NCBI GenBank assembly: GCA_031284195.1
Contig: JAITAI010000136.1
Span: forward strand, 1-16,775
Direction of reading: 5' to 3'
Length of the DNA: 16,775 nt
From: Treponema sp.
Lineage (GTDB): Bacteria; Spirochaetota; Spirochaetia; Treponematales; Breznakiellaceae
In this document: positions 6,947 to 12,660 of the stretch, in pieces
Layout: each line of letters opens with the position of its first letter
How positions within the stretch are numbered: the stretch's first letter is position 1
The notes under the pieces: generated by a model
What the model saw: only the letters and a program-made list of their open reading frames with translations
The model's database searches: none
What the model was told of the DNA's origin: nothing
Position numbers and translations under genes: made by a program

Positions 6947-6980
6947 TCCTCCTTGATAATTAATAAGGCATCCTTGCCTT
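6947..6980 (-). promoter_or_regulatory. Flagellin leader hairpin with GGA loop plus GGA in the Shine-Dalgarno; candidate CsrA sites
   Basis: In the mRNA sense AAGGC/GCCUU (6980-6976 and 6969-6965) form a 5-bp stem with the loop AAGGAU. The segment CAAGGAUGC resembles the core of the CsrA SELEX consensus (CARGGAUGU) in 8 of 9 positions and is presented in a loop as expected. A second GGA (6952-6950) is in the Shine-Dalgarno, 21 bases downstream. GAUGA and UCAUC flank the start codon and could place it in a small hairpin. Structure is visible; function is inferred. Confidence 0.5.
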
Positions 6981-7088
6981 TTACTTAAGTGTTTTTGTTC
7001 TTAAACCGATATTGCTATTAACCGGTTACTCGAATCAAGAGAAACACCACCGCGGATGTTATTCTCTCACTATTGTTTTCTCTTTATA

Positions 7089-7115
7089 ATATCGGCAATC
7101 TCCATAAAAACTTTA
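7089..7115 (-). promoter_or_regulatory. Sigma-28 (FliA-type) promoter of the upstream flagellin gene
   Basis: On the minus strand TAAAGTTT (7115-7108) and GCCGATAT (7096-7089) are separated by 11 bases. This matches 15 of 16 positions of the enterobacterial FliA consensus with ideal spacing. Transcription near 7082 gives a leader of about 140 bases before the ATG at 6942. Confidence 0.88.
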
Positions 7116-7240
7116 GCATATTTTTTATTTTTTGCCTGGGCGGCTCATATCTTTAAATGTAATAATATCCTCTGTTCAGATTGTTACTTGGCTTGTAGTA
7201 AAGCCTATTTTTTATTATGGTATATTATAGAAGAGGCTGA

Positions 7241-7291
7241 ATGTTACAAAGCATATCAGAAAGGAGTGTGGTAGCCAAAATGCTAGATTAG
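7241..7291 (+). CDS. Possible 16-codon leader ORF coupled to the PHP gene
   Basis: ATG at 7241 follows GAAGAGG at a normal distance and opens a frame of 16 codons (MLQSISERSVVAKMLD) that ends with TAG at 7289-7291, two bases before the PHP start at 7294. The AAGGAG at 7261-7266, the best Shine-Dalgarno in the region, lies inside this frame. It is 27 bases from the PHP start but 13 from an in-frame internal ATG (7280) of the small ORF. Ribosomes ending here could re-initiate on the PHP ATG, which otherwise lacks a well placed Shine-Dalgarno. A TATATTAT at 7221-7228 could be a -10 box. Very short ORFs often occur by chance. Confidence 0.3.
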   Translation: MLQSISERSVVAKMLD

Positions 7292-7293
7292 CT

Positions 7294-8172
7294 ATGATAG
7301 ATTTACATACCCATTCAAGTGCTTCTGACGGTAGTTTAAGTCCTGCACAGCTTATTGAAAATGCCCGGCAGCAGGGTTTATCGGCTTTAGCCCTAACGGA
7401 TCATGATACCATTGCCGGCCTTGAAGAAGCAAAACAGGAAGCGGAAAAAAGCGCTCTCCGGTTTATTCCAGGTATTGAAATTGAGATAACCTGGGAACCA
7501 GGAGAATTTCATCTATTGGGTCTGGGAATCTATCAGCCCAGCTCAGCTTTTTTGGAAGCCCTTGCTGAATTAGCTCACCTGCGGGAAATGCGGAACCGAA
7601 AGATTATCCAACGAATGCAGGAATGGAGTATCCAGGTTACCTATGAGGATATACTTTCCCTATCCATGGGCCAGTCCATAGGGCGGCCACATTTTGCCTC
7701 TCTCTTGGTAAAACGGGGTATGGTGAAAAATCAAGAGCAGGCTTTTTCCATGTATCTCGGAAGGGGAAGACCTTTCTATGTCCCCAAAGAAGGGTTGGAA
7801 TTTCGTCGAGCCGTACAGGTTATCCAGGATGCAGGAGGCATTGCCGTATTAGCTCATCCCATGTCTCTGTATGTTGCCTGGGGTCATCTCCCGAATTTGG
7901 TAAAGAATCTCAAGGATCAGGGACTGAACGGTATTGAAGCCTGGCATCCCACTGCCAAAGTCCGATCCTGTAAGCGACTTGAGGAACTGGGAAAATCCCT
8001 GGGACTCTGTATTACCGCGGGGAGTGATTTCCACGGCCAAAGCCGGCCTGACAGGAAATTGGGCATCACCGCAGGAAATATAAAAATCGACGACGCAGTT
8101 TTAGCCGCCATACCAGCCTTGGGAGAGGGAGGAGGGGCTTGCGTCAAAGGGCTATTAAACCTAAAAGGTTAG
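7294..8172 (+). CDS. PHP-domain phosphoesterase (YciV/RNase AM-like)
   Basis: This is a metal-dependent phosphoesterase of the PHP superfamily, 292 residues. The trinuclear metal site is complete: DLHTHSSASDG (3-13; H5, H7, D12), LTDHDT (34-39; H37), GIEI (60-63; E62), GRPHFA (130-135; H133), LAHP (186-189; H188) and GSDFHG (243-248; D245, H247). The arrangement, with the inserted helical segment at about 80-170, is that of E. coli YciV (RNase AM) and of 3',5'-nucleoside bisphosphate phosphatases. The likely job is dephosphorylating 3',5'-bisphosphonucleotides or trimming 5' ends of RNA; the substrate is inferred from family only. There is no signal peptide, so it is cytoplasmic. The start at 7294 gives the usual MIDLHTHS N-terminus, and no in-frame start exists in the 25 bases above it. 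It is divergent from the flagellin gene and is not obviously in an operon. Confidence 0.93.
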   Translation: MIDLHTHSSASDGSLSPAQLIENARQQGLSALALTDHDTIAGLEEAKQEAEKSALRFIPGIEIEITWEPGEFHLLGLGIYQPSSAFLEALAELAHLREMRNRKIIQRMQEWSIQVTYEDILSLSMGQSIGRPHFASLLVKRGMVKNQEQAFSMYLGRGRPFYVPKEGLEFRRAVQVIQDAGGIAVLAHPMSLYVAWGHLPNLVKNLKDQGLNGIEAWHPTAKVRSCKRLEELGKSLGLCITAGSDFHGQSRPDRKLGITAGNIKIDDAVLAAIPALGEGGGACVKGLLNLKG

Positions 8173-8281
8173 TATCTTGAGGTTTTTTTCAAAAGGTCAA
8201 GTTTTAAAAAGCCTCTCTTTATTGACCTAGAGTTCTAAAACTGTGGCATGTTGGAATCGCCTTTATTAAACATAGAAAAAA

Positions 8282-8310
8282 TTGGTTTTTCTCTCAATTT
8301 TTTCTATATT
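8282..8310 (+). promoter_or_regulatory. Candidate sigma-70 promoter of the thioesterase gene
   Basis: TTGGTT (8282-8287) and TATATT (8305-8310) with a 17-base spacer. The expected start of transcription, about 8317, falls at the first in-frame ATG (8316) and only about 11 bases before the second ATG (8328), which has GGAG at 8318-8321. Between the PHP stop and this site there is an inverted repeat AGGTCAA/TTGACCT (8194-8228) without a T-tract. Confidence 0.4.
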
Positions 8311-8327
8311 TATAAATGGAGTATTGC

Positions 8328-8738
8328 ATGTTTACCACTACAGTAAGCCCCCGATTCGGCGATGCAGACGGCTTGGGGCATATCAATAATACGGTTTTAG
8401 CCATCTGGTTTGAACTGGCACGGAATCCCCTCTTTAGAATTTTTAATCCCAATCTGGATATTTCTTTCCAACACTGGCCCCTCATCATGGCTCACACAGA
8501 GTATGATTTTGTGGGAGAACTTTTTTTACCCTATGATGTGGAGATTCGTACCTTCATCAGCCATATCGGTACCAAGTCTTTTACGCTGTACCATGAGGCT
8601 TGGCAGCAAGGCAGGCTCTGCGTCACTGGGAAAGCAGTAGTGGTTCATTATGATTTTACCAAAAAACAAAGCACTCCCCTTCCCGAAGATAAGAAGCTAC
8701 TCTTGGCAGAACACCTTCTTGACTCTGCTAAAGGGTAA
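8328..8738 (+). CDS. Hot-dog fold acyl-CoA thioesterase (YbgC/4HBT family)
   Basis: This is a single-domain hot-dog thioesterase that hydrolyses acyl-CoA or acyl-ACP thioesters; the chain-length preference cannot be read from sequence. From the ATG at 8328 it has 136 residues, typical for the family. The family signature is at residues 9-32: RFGDADGLGHINN then an aromatic-rich helix ending in ELAR, with the Asp pair at the start of the central helix that carries the catalytic carboxylate. The beta strands YDFVGELFLPYDVEIRTFI and FTLYHEAW, then LCVTGKAVVVHYDF, complete the hot-dog sheet. I prefer the start at 8328 over 8316 because GGAG precedes it at six bases; the four extra residues would be MEYC. 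No signal peptide. It stands alone and converges on the sigma factor gene. Confidence 0.9.
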   Translation: MFTTTVSPRFGDADGLGHINNTVLAIWFELARNPLFRIFNPNLDISFQHWPLIMAHTEYDFVGELFLPYDVEIRTFISHIGTKSFTLYHEAWQQGRLCVTGKAVVVHYDFTKKQSTPLPEDKKLLLAEHLLDSAKG

Positions 8739-8740
8739 TG

Positions 8741-8757
8741 CCTTCGAAGTTCGAAGG
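8741..8757. terminator. Palindromic hairpin between convergent genes
   Basis: CCTTCGAA-G-TTCGAAGG is a 17-base near-perfect palindrome three bases after the thioesterase stop and five bases before the sigma-factor stop. As RNA it folds on both strands (6-bp stem CCTTCG/CGAAGG). T-tracts are weak (TCTCTC on the plus strand, none on the minus), so it is a weak or non-canonical bidirectional terminator. Confidence 0.5.
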
Positions 8758-8761
8758 TCTC

Positions 8762-9643
8762 TCATGCTACATAACTTTCCAGTAGCCGCTGACAAGAGGG
8801 ATGCTGCAGGCGTTTGAGAGCTTTCTTTTCAATTTGACGGATTCGCTCTTTGGTCAGATTAAAGTAATCCCCTATTTCTTTTAAAGACATAGGCGCCTTA
8901 TTCCCTAAACCAAAGCGAAACCGGATGATTTCCGCTTCTTTAGGATTGAGGGTACGCAGTACGGTTTCAATGTCATCATGGAGAGCGCTGGTTACCGCAT
9001 GTTCGTCTGGGGAGCGATAATTTTCATCTTCAATAAAATCACCCAAAAGAGAAGAATCTTTATCCGCGTAGACCGGGTTTTCCAAGGATATAAGATCCCG
9101 GCTAATGTTGACCAAGTCCTTTACATGAGCAACATCCATATCCAGCAAACGGGCTATTTCACTGATCTCTGCCTCTGCACCATGTCCATCTTGGACCAGC
9201 TTCCGAGCCTTTTCAATCTGGACTAATTCATTGGCCCGATTAAGGGGAAGCCGGATCATCCGGGATTTTTCACAAATCGCCTTAAGAATGGCTTGACGGA
9301 TCCACCACACCGCATAGGAAATGAAATGATACCCTTTATTTACATCGTACCGTTCGATAGCATTTAAGAGTCCTATATTGCCTTCGCTGATAAGGTCCGA
9401 CAGGGGGAGTCCCTGACCTTGATATTTCTTAGCCACATTGACTACAAATCGAAGGTTCGCATTAGCTAGCTTATCCTGAGCAAGCTTACTACCCTGGGCT
9501 GCGGCCCGGGCGATCTGATCTTCTTCTTCTTTGGTCAGTAAAGGAATCCGGTTAATTTCTTTTAAATACAAGGAAAGAATATTTTCATCGGAATTACAAT
9601 TTCCCATAGGAGTATTCTTTTTTTTGGTTTTTACGCTTGTCAT
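8762..9643 (-). CDS. RNA polymerase sigma-70 family factor, group 2-like (no region 1.1)
   Basis: This is a sigma factor that directs core RNA polymerase to promoters. The ATG at 9643 follows GAGGAGGT at a normal distance and gives 293 residues; the frame stays open 25 codons upstream, but that sequence (MVFFTSWYGF...) is not sigma-like. Region 1.2 is at about 21-50 (LYLKEINRIPLLTKEEE), region 2 at 56-126 with LISEGNIGLLNAIERYD and the -10-binding helix FISYAVWWIRQAI (108-119), region 3 at about 135-210, and region 4 at 223-285 with the -35-binding helix-turn-helix LKEIGDYFNLTKERIRQIE. The absence of region 1.1 and the length point to an alternative, RpoS-like group 2 factor rather than the main RpoD. 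The well kept region 2.4 and 4.2 residues suggest it reads sigma-70-like promoters. It is divergent from groES, which hints at a stress or growth-phase role (inference). Confidence 0.93.
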   Translation of the reverse strand: MTSVKTKKKNTPMGNCNSDENILSLYLKEINRIPLLTKEEEDQIARAAAQGSKLAQDKLANANLRFVVNVAKKYQGQGLPLSDLISEGNIGLLNAIERYDVNKGYHFISYAVWWIRQAILKAICEKSRMIRLPLNRANELVQIEKARKLVQDGHGAEAEISEIARLLDMDVAHVKDLVNISRDLISLENPVYADKDSSLLGDFIEDENYRSPDEHAVTSALHDDIETVLRTLNPKEAEIIRFRFGLGNKAPMSLKEIGDYFNLTKERIRQIEKKALKRLQHPSCQRLLESYVA

Positions 9644-9671
9644 TGTTGTACCTCCTCGTAGCGTGAGTGTA

Positions 9672-9701
9672 TATATAAAATACATGCAAAAACCATACCA
9701 A
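9672..9701 (-). promoter_or_regulatory. Candidate promoter of the sigma factor gene
   Basis: On the minus strand TTGGTA (9701-9696) is followed by TTATAT after 17 bases, or by TATATA after 18 (down to 9672). It lies about 30 bases upstream of the sigma-factor start codon. The region is AT-rich, so alternative registers exist. Confidence 0.35.
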
Positions 9702-9796
9702 CTTGTAAAAAATACCAATTATATAGAATAAAATTGGATTTTACCTGATAAAGCAGGGTATAATACTTCATAAAAGTAGTTATAGGAGAAAACCCT

Positions 9797-9825
9797 AGCC
9801 CGGTTTTTCCAGTAACAAGCGGGCT
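9797..9825. repeat. Inverted repeat in the sigma/groES divergent region
   Basis: AGCCCG (9797-9802) and CGGGCT (9820-9825) form a 6-bp stem with a 17-base loop. On the plus strand it is followed by a T-rich stretch (TTTGTTCTTTTTT), so it resembles a plus-strand terminator, yet no plus-strand gene lies upstream in this gap. On the minus strand it would fall upstream of the candidate sigma-factor promoter. Confidence 0.35.
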
Positions 9826-9924
9826 TTGTTCTTTTTTCCTGATAGTAATCGTTCCATAATGACCCGTTTTTTCTAAATTTCTTGAAAAGTGTATCAAATT
9901 GACTCTCTCTTTGATCCGATTCGA

Positions 9925-9939
9925 TGCCTACCATAGGCA
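9925..9939. promoter_or_regulatory. Perfect palindrome upstream of the groES promoter, operator candidate
   Basis: TGCCTA-CCA-TAGGCA, 6-bp arms with a 3-base centre, 15 bases upstream of the groES -35 box. Size and position suit an operator for a dimeric regulator or a small hairpin. It is not the HrcA/CIRCE element (TTAGCACTC-N9-GAGTGCTAA), which I do not find anywhere in 9644-10033. Confidence 0.35.
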
Positions 9940-9954
9940 GCACCTCAATAACTC

Positions 9955-9983
9955 TTGACCTTTGGAAGGATTTTTCGTATATT
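9955..9983 (+). promoter_or_regulatory. Sigma-70 promoter of groES
   Basis: TTGACC (9955-9960) and TATATT (9978-9983) with a 17-base spacer. Expected start near 9990, giving a leader of about 44 bases that contains the GGAGGA ribosome-binding site at 10023-10028. Confidence 0.75.
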
Positions 9984-10033
9984 TTGTCTATCCAAATATT
10001 CAACAATTATTATTAAGATAATGGAGGAAACTT

Positions 10034-10300
10034 ATGAAAGTAAAGCCCTTAGTAGACCGGGTCATGGTTAAACTTGAAAAAAACGAAGCTAAGACCGCAG
10101 GGGGGATTATTATTCCCGATACGGCTCAAGAAAAAACCCAGACCGGTGTCGTGGTGGCAATTGGCGATGACAGTGAAGTGATCAAGGTAAAAGCGGGTCA
10201 AAAGGTGATGTACGATAAGTATGCCGGGACCCAGATAAAAATTGACGGGGTAGAGCATCTAATTCTTAAGATGTCGGATATTATCGCGGTTATTGAATAG
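10034..10300 (+). CDS. groES: GroES, 10-kDa co-chaperonin
   Basis: GroES forms the heptameric lid of the GroEL folding chamber in the cytoplasm. The product has 88 residues, slightly shorter than E. coli GroES (97). It starts with KVKPLVDRVMVKL and contains the mobile-loop region KNEAKTAGGIIIPDTAQEK (about 15-33), including the hydrophobic GGIIIP triplet that docks on GroEL, then the beta-barrel core GVVVAIGDD and the C-terminal strand ILKMSDIIAVIE. The ATG at 10034 has GGAGGA six bases upstream. No groEL follows: the gene is closed by a terminator at 10349-10375 and the next gene is on the other strand. groES separated from groEL is, as I recall, also the case in T. pallidum. No CIRCE element is present. 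Confidence 0.97.
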   Translation: MKVKPLVDRVMVKLEKNEAKTAGGIIIPDTAQEKTQTGVVVAIGDDSEVIKVKAGQKVMYDKYAGTQIKIDGVEHLILKMSDIIAVIE

Positions 10301-10346
10301 CGTTTTGTCTGCAAACCGTATATATTTTTGATGTGGCGCCATCCAC

Positions 10347-10380
10347 AAAAAACCCGGTTAGTATGACCGGGTTTTCTATT
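10347..10380. terminator. Bidirectional rho-independent terminator between groES and the TPR gene
   Basis: A perfect 10-bp stem AAAACCCGGT/ACCGGGTTTT (10349-10358 and 10366-10375) with a 7-base loop. The AT ends of the arms supply a T-tract on both strands (GTTTTCTATTT on plus, GTTTTTTG on minus). It serves both groES and the convergent four-gene operon ending with the TPR gene. Confidence 0.92.
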
Positions 10381-10405
10381 TCACAGAACCTTCACAAAGG
10401 GTAGC

Positions 10406-12205
10406 TTAAAAGACTGTGTTCAGACGCTGGAGTTCTAGTCGGGCCTTTAGGTAATTGGGATTGAGTTTCAAGGTACGTTCAAATGCCTGCCGGCTTTCCT
10501 GATCCCGGCCGAGAATACGCAGACAATGACCGATTTTAAATTGTACCTTCGCAGCAGCTTCTGGTTCGGTAACCATTGTAGCGGCACTTTGGTAGTATTC
10601 CAAGGCAGTAGCAGGAGCACGGCGGGCCTCCAAAATTAGGCCTACATTGGCAGGAACTTGCCAGATGGGATCTTCGGAAAGAATCGAGGTAAGCCGCTCC
10701 TCAGCTTCTTCTAGATGACCTTCCATGAGTAGATGAAGGCTATCGTGGATTGGGATCCAGGAACCCTGTACCTGATAGAACCCTGCGTTTTTGATAAGTA
10801 GGGCGGTTTCGGTATACCGTCGCTGGTAATCAAAAAAATAGGCTCCCCAGCGATAAAGCCGGTCATTGGTAGGGTATCGGTTCAAGAGCAGCCATGTTTC
10901 CGCGATGGCCTGGTCGAGGGATAATCCGGTCCGGCGGCGGCGCAGTAGTTCCAGGTCGATGAGCGGCTGGTTCTGCCCCTGCTCCTTTTCAAGTATCCTG
11001 ATACTCTGGGAGGTATCCAAAAGCCGGGTATACCGAAGGATACCATAAACCTTCAATACATGGGGATCCGGCGCTTCTGCCAAAAGACGTTCCAGATAGA
11101 CGACCCCTTCATCAGGGGTTTGAGCAGTAGCGGCAAGGTTGTATAGACTGGTCATCTTAATTTCCGGTGAAGCACCTGAAGCTTCCTTACCGGCTTGTAT
11201 GGGGGAGACGAGTACGGTCCAGAGGTTCTGGGCTCCGGAACTATGACCAGCAAGCCAAAGGGCATCAGCCTGACGGGACATGGATTTTTCATCAGAGAAC
11301 TGGGAAAACAGCTCTGCAGCCCGAAGGGGATTACCATAATCATAGAAGAACTCTCCGGCATACCGGACCAGTTCCAAAGTAAGCTCCTGGGGCTTGGCCG
11401 CGTGGAGCAGTTCCTGTATCTGGACCGTCGCTCCGGGAATATCTCCCTGGAGGATTCGGATCAGGGTCCCATTTTTTGTCAAAGCAACCTGGAGTTCCTC
11501 ATAGGTACGGGTCTTTTCTCCGGGCAGAACCGGTAAGGGAACGGAAAAAAGGGATGCTATCCGGGGAATTGCGGCAACCTTGAGGGGATCCTGGAAAGTT
11601 CCTGCCAAGATGTAGAGACTTAACGCCACAGGTTTGAGCTCGGTTTCCAGGATCCGGGAAGCGTAGTCAGTGAGCTTCACTGCGGTCTCTTCAGTGATAG
11701 GGGCATCCCGAAAAAGCAGTTCCTCTGCAGCAAGGGCTGCAATAGGTTCGGAAAAGGGAAATGCTTCAAGGGCATGGCGCACTGCTTTTTGGTAAGGTTC
11801 TAAAAACCGAGGGTCTTTATAGGCCAAGAACCTGCGGCGTTTGAGCAGTGAAAGAGAGGACTCAAGCCCAAAGGATTTTTTTTCCAAGGCATCTAAGGCA
11901 CGGTTCAGGCGCAGGGGAACATCAGGCTGATCAAGATCGGTGTTCTGCATAAGCAACTCATCAAATTCCGCTAATCCCTGATAAAACCCCTCTCCTCCTT
12001 GGGCGCTTGGGGGAGAGAAAAAACGCATCCCTTGAGGAAAGATAAACACCAAACAGATTCCTCCTGCAACGAGTAAAACCAGCAAACCCAGGATACCCCA
12101 TTGGAGCCAGGATAACCGGAAGGGCTTTTGCGGCGGATTCTTTTGAGCTGAATCCGATGGTGATTCCGGATCTTTAAGGGATTTCCCCTTTGATTGAGAA
12201 TCCAT
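10406..12205 (-). CDS. Membrane-anchored TPR-repeat protein
   Basis: The product has 599 residues. Residues 1-32 are a hydrophilic, Ser/Pro/Lys-rich cytoplasmic tail, residues about 33-57 are one transmembrane helix (WGILGLLVLLVAGGICLVFIF), and the remainder is helical and should lie in the periplasm. The helical part is a solenoid of helix pairs; clear TPR-like units are at the C-terminus (WQVPANVGLILEARRAPATALEYYQSA, then KVQFKIGHCLRILGRDQESRQAFERTLKLNPNYLKA). TPR solenoids hold protein partners; the partner is unknown. The ATG at 12205 follows AAGGAG, which overlaps the nusB stop codon, so translation is probably coupled. It is the last gene of the alaS operon. A periplasmic or envelope-assembly role would fit its neighbour, the SurA-like isomerase, but this is inference. 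Confidence 0.88.
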   Translation of the reverse strand: MDSQSKGKSLKDPESPSDSAQKNPPQKPFRLSWLQWGILGLLVLLVAGGICLVFIFPQGMRFFSPPSAQGGEGFYQGLAEFDELLMQNTDLDQPDVPLRLNRALDALEKKSFGLESSLSLLKRRRFLAYKDPRFLEPYQKAVRHALEAFPFSEPIAALAAEELLFRDAPITEETAVKLTDYASRILETELKPVALSLYILAGTFQDPLKVAAIPRIASLFSVPLPVLPGEKTRTYEELQVALTKNGTLIRILQGDIPGATVQIQELLHAAKPQELTLELVRYAGEFFYDYGNPLRAAELFSQFSDEKSMSRQADALWLAGHSSGAQNLWTVLVSPIQAGKEASGASPEIKMTSLYNLAATAQTPDEGVVYLERLLAEAPDPHVLKVYGILRYTRLLDTSQSIRILEKEQGQNQPLIDLELLRRRRTGLSLDQAIAETWLLLNRYPTNDRLYRWGAYFFDYQRRYTETALLIKNAGFYQVQGSWIPIHDSLHLLMEGHLEEAEERLTSILSEDPIWQVPANVGLILEARRAPATALEYYQSAATMVTEPEAAAKVQFKIGHCLRILGRDQESRQAFERTLKLNPNYLKARLELQRLNTVF

Positions 12206-12216
12206 GGGTACACTCC

Positions 12217-12648
12217 TTATGCAGAATGGGAATTTTGGAGGGTTTTTCGGATACTATCCAGAACACCGTTGACAAAACGGTAGGAATCATCGGTACCGAA
12301 TTCTTTGGATATACCGATAGCCTCATTGATGACAATAGAGGCAGGAACCTCCTGTTGGTACATGAGGGTGTAGGTACTCATCCTCAGCACCGCCAGATCC
12401 ACCCGGTTGACCCGGGAAAAGTCCCAATGCTCTAAATGGGAACGGATCATCTTATCTACAGCACCGATATGTTCAACAGTTCCCGTAACCAGGAGCCGAG
12501 AAAAAGCGACTATCTCCTCCCCCAAGGCAGCCTGCTTTTCCGCTTCTACCCAAGAGAAATCCAACACTTTTTCTGGAAGAACCCGTAAAACCTCCCAGGA
12601 ATAGAGAGCCTGAAATGCTAGGATCCGGCCTTTTCTACGGGATGCCAT
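12217..12648 (-). CDS. nusB: NusB, transcription antitermination factor
   Basis: NusB binds the boxA RNA element with NusE (S10) and keeps RNA polymerase processive on rRNA operons. The product has 143 residues, normal for the family. Residues 1-20 (MASRRKGRILAFQALYSWEV) match the arginine-rich N-terminal helix that contacts RNA, and the family C-terminal signature FVNGVLDSI is at 125-133. ASIVINEAIGISKEFG (103-118) is the usual central helix. The start at 12648 has only a weak ribosome-binding site and lies 12 bases after the isomerase stop, so coupling is likely. All-helical and cytoplasmic. Confidence 0.96.
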   Translation of the reverse strand: MASRRKGRILAFQALYSWEVLRVLPEKVLDFSWVEAEKQAALGEEIVAFSRLLVTGTVEHIGAVDKMIRSHLEHWDFSRVNRVDLAVLRMSTYTLMYQQEVPASIVINEAIGISKEFGTDDSYRFVNGVLDSIRKTLQNSHSA

Positions 12649-12660
12649 CTGCTTACCGTT

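Noticed and set aside
7056..7274. 72-codon plus-strand hydrophobic open frame
   Set aside because: It covers the sigma-28 promoter and leader of the flagellin gene; the hydrophobic composition follows from T-rich DNA and it has no good ribosome-binding site.
8194..8228. AGGTCAA/TTGACCT inverted repeat after the PHP gene, considered as a terminator
   Set aside because: Low GC stem, 21-base loop and no T-tract; not enough for a terminator call.
9644..9718. N-terminal extension of the sigma factor (25 extra codons)
   Set aside because: It covers the Shine-Dalgarno and candidate promoter and reads as hydrophobic nonsense; GAGGAGGT points to 9643.
9640..10006. Two minus-strand open frames of 85 and 95 codons upstream of the sigma factor gene
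   Set aside because: They occupy the promoter region shared with groES, have no recognisable features and one overlaps the sigma-factor start and Shine-Dalgarno.
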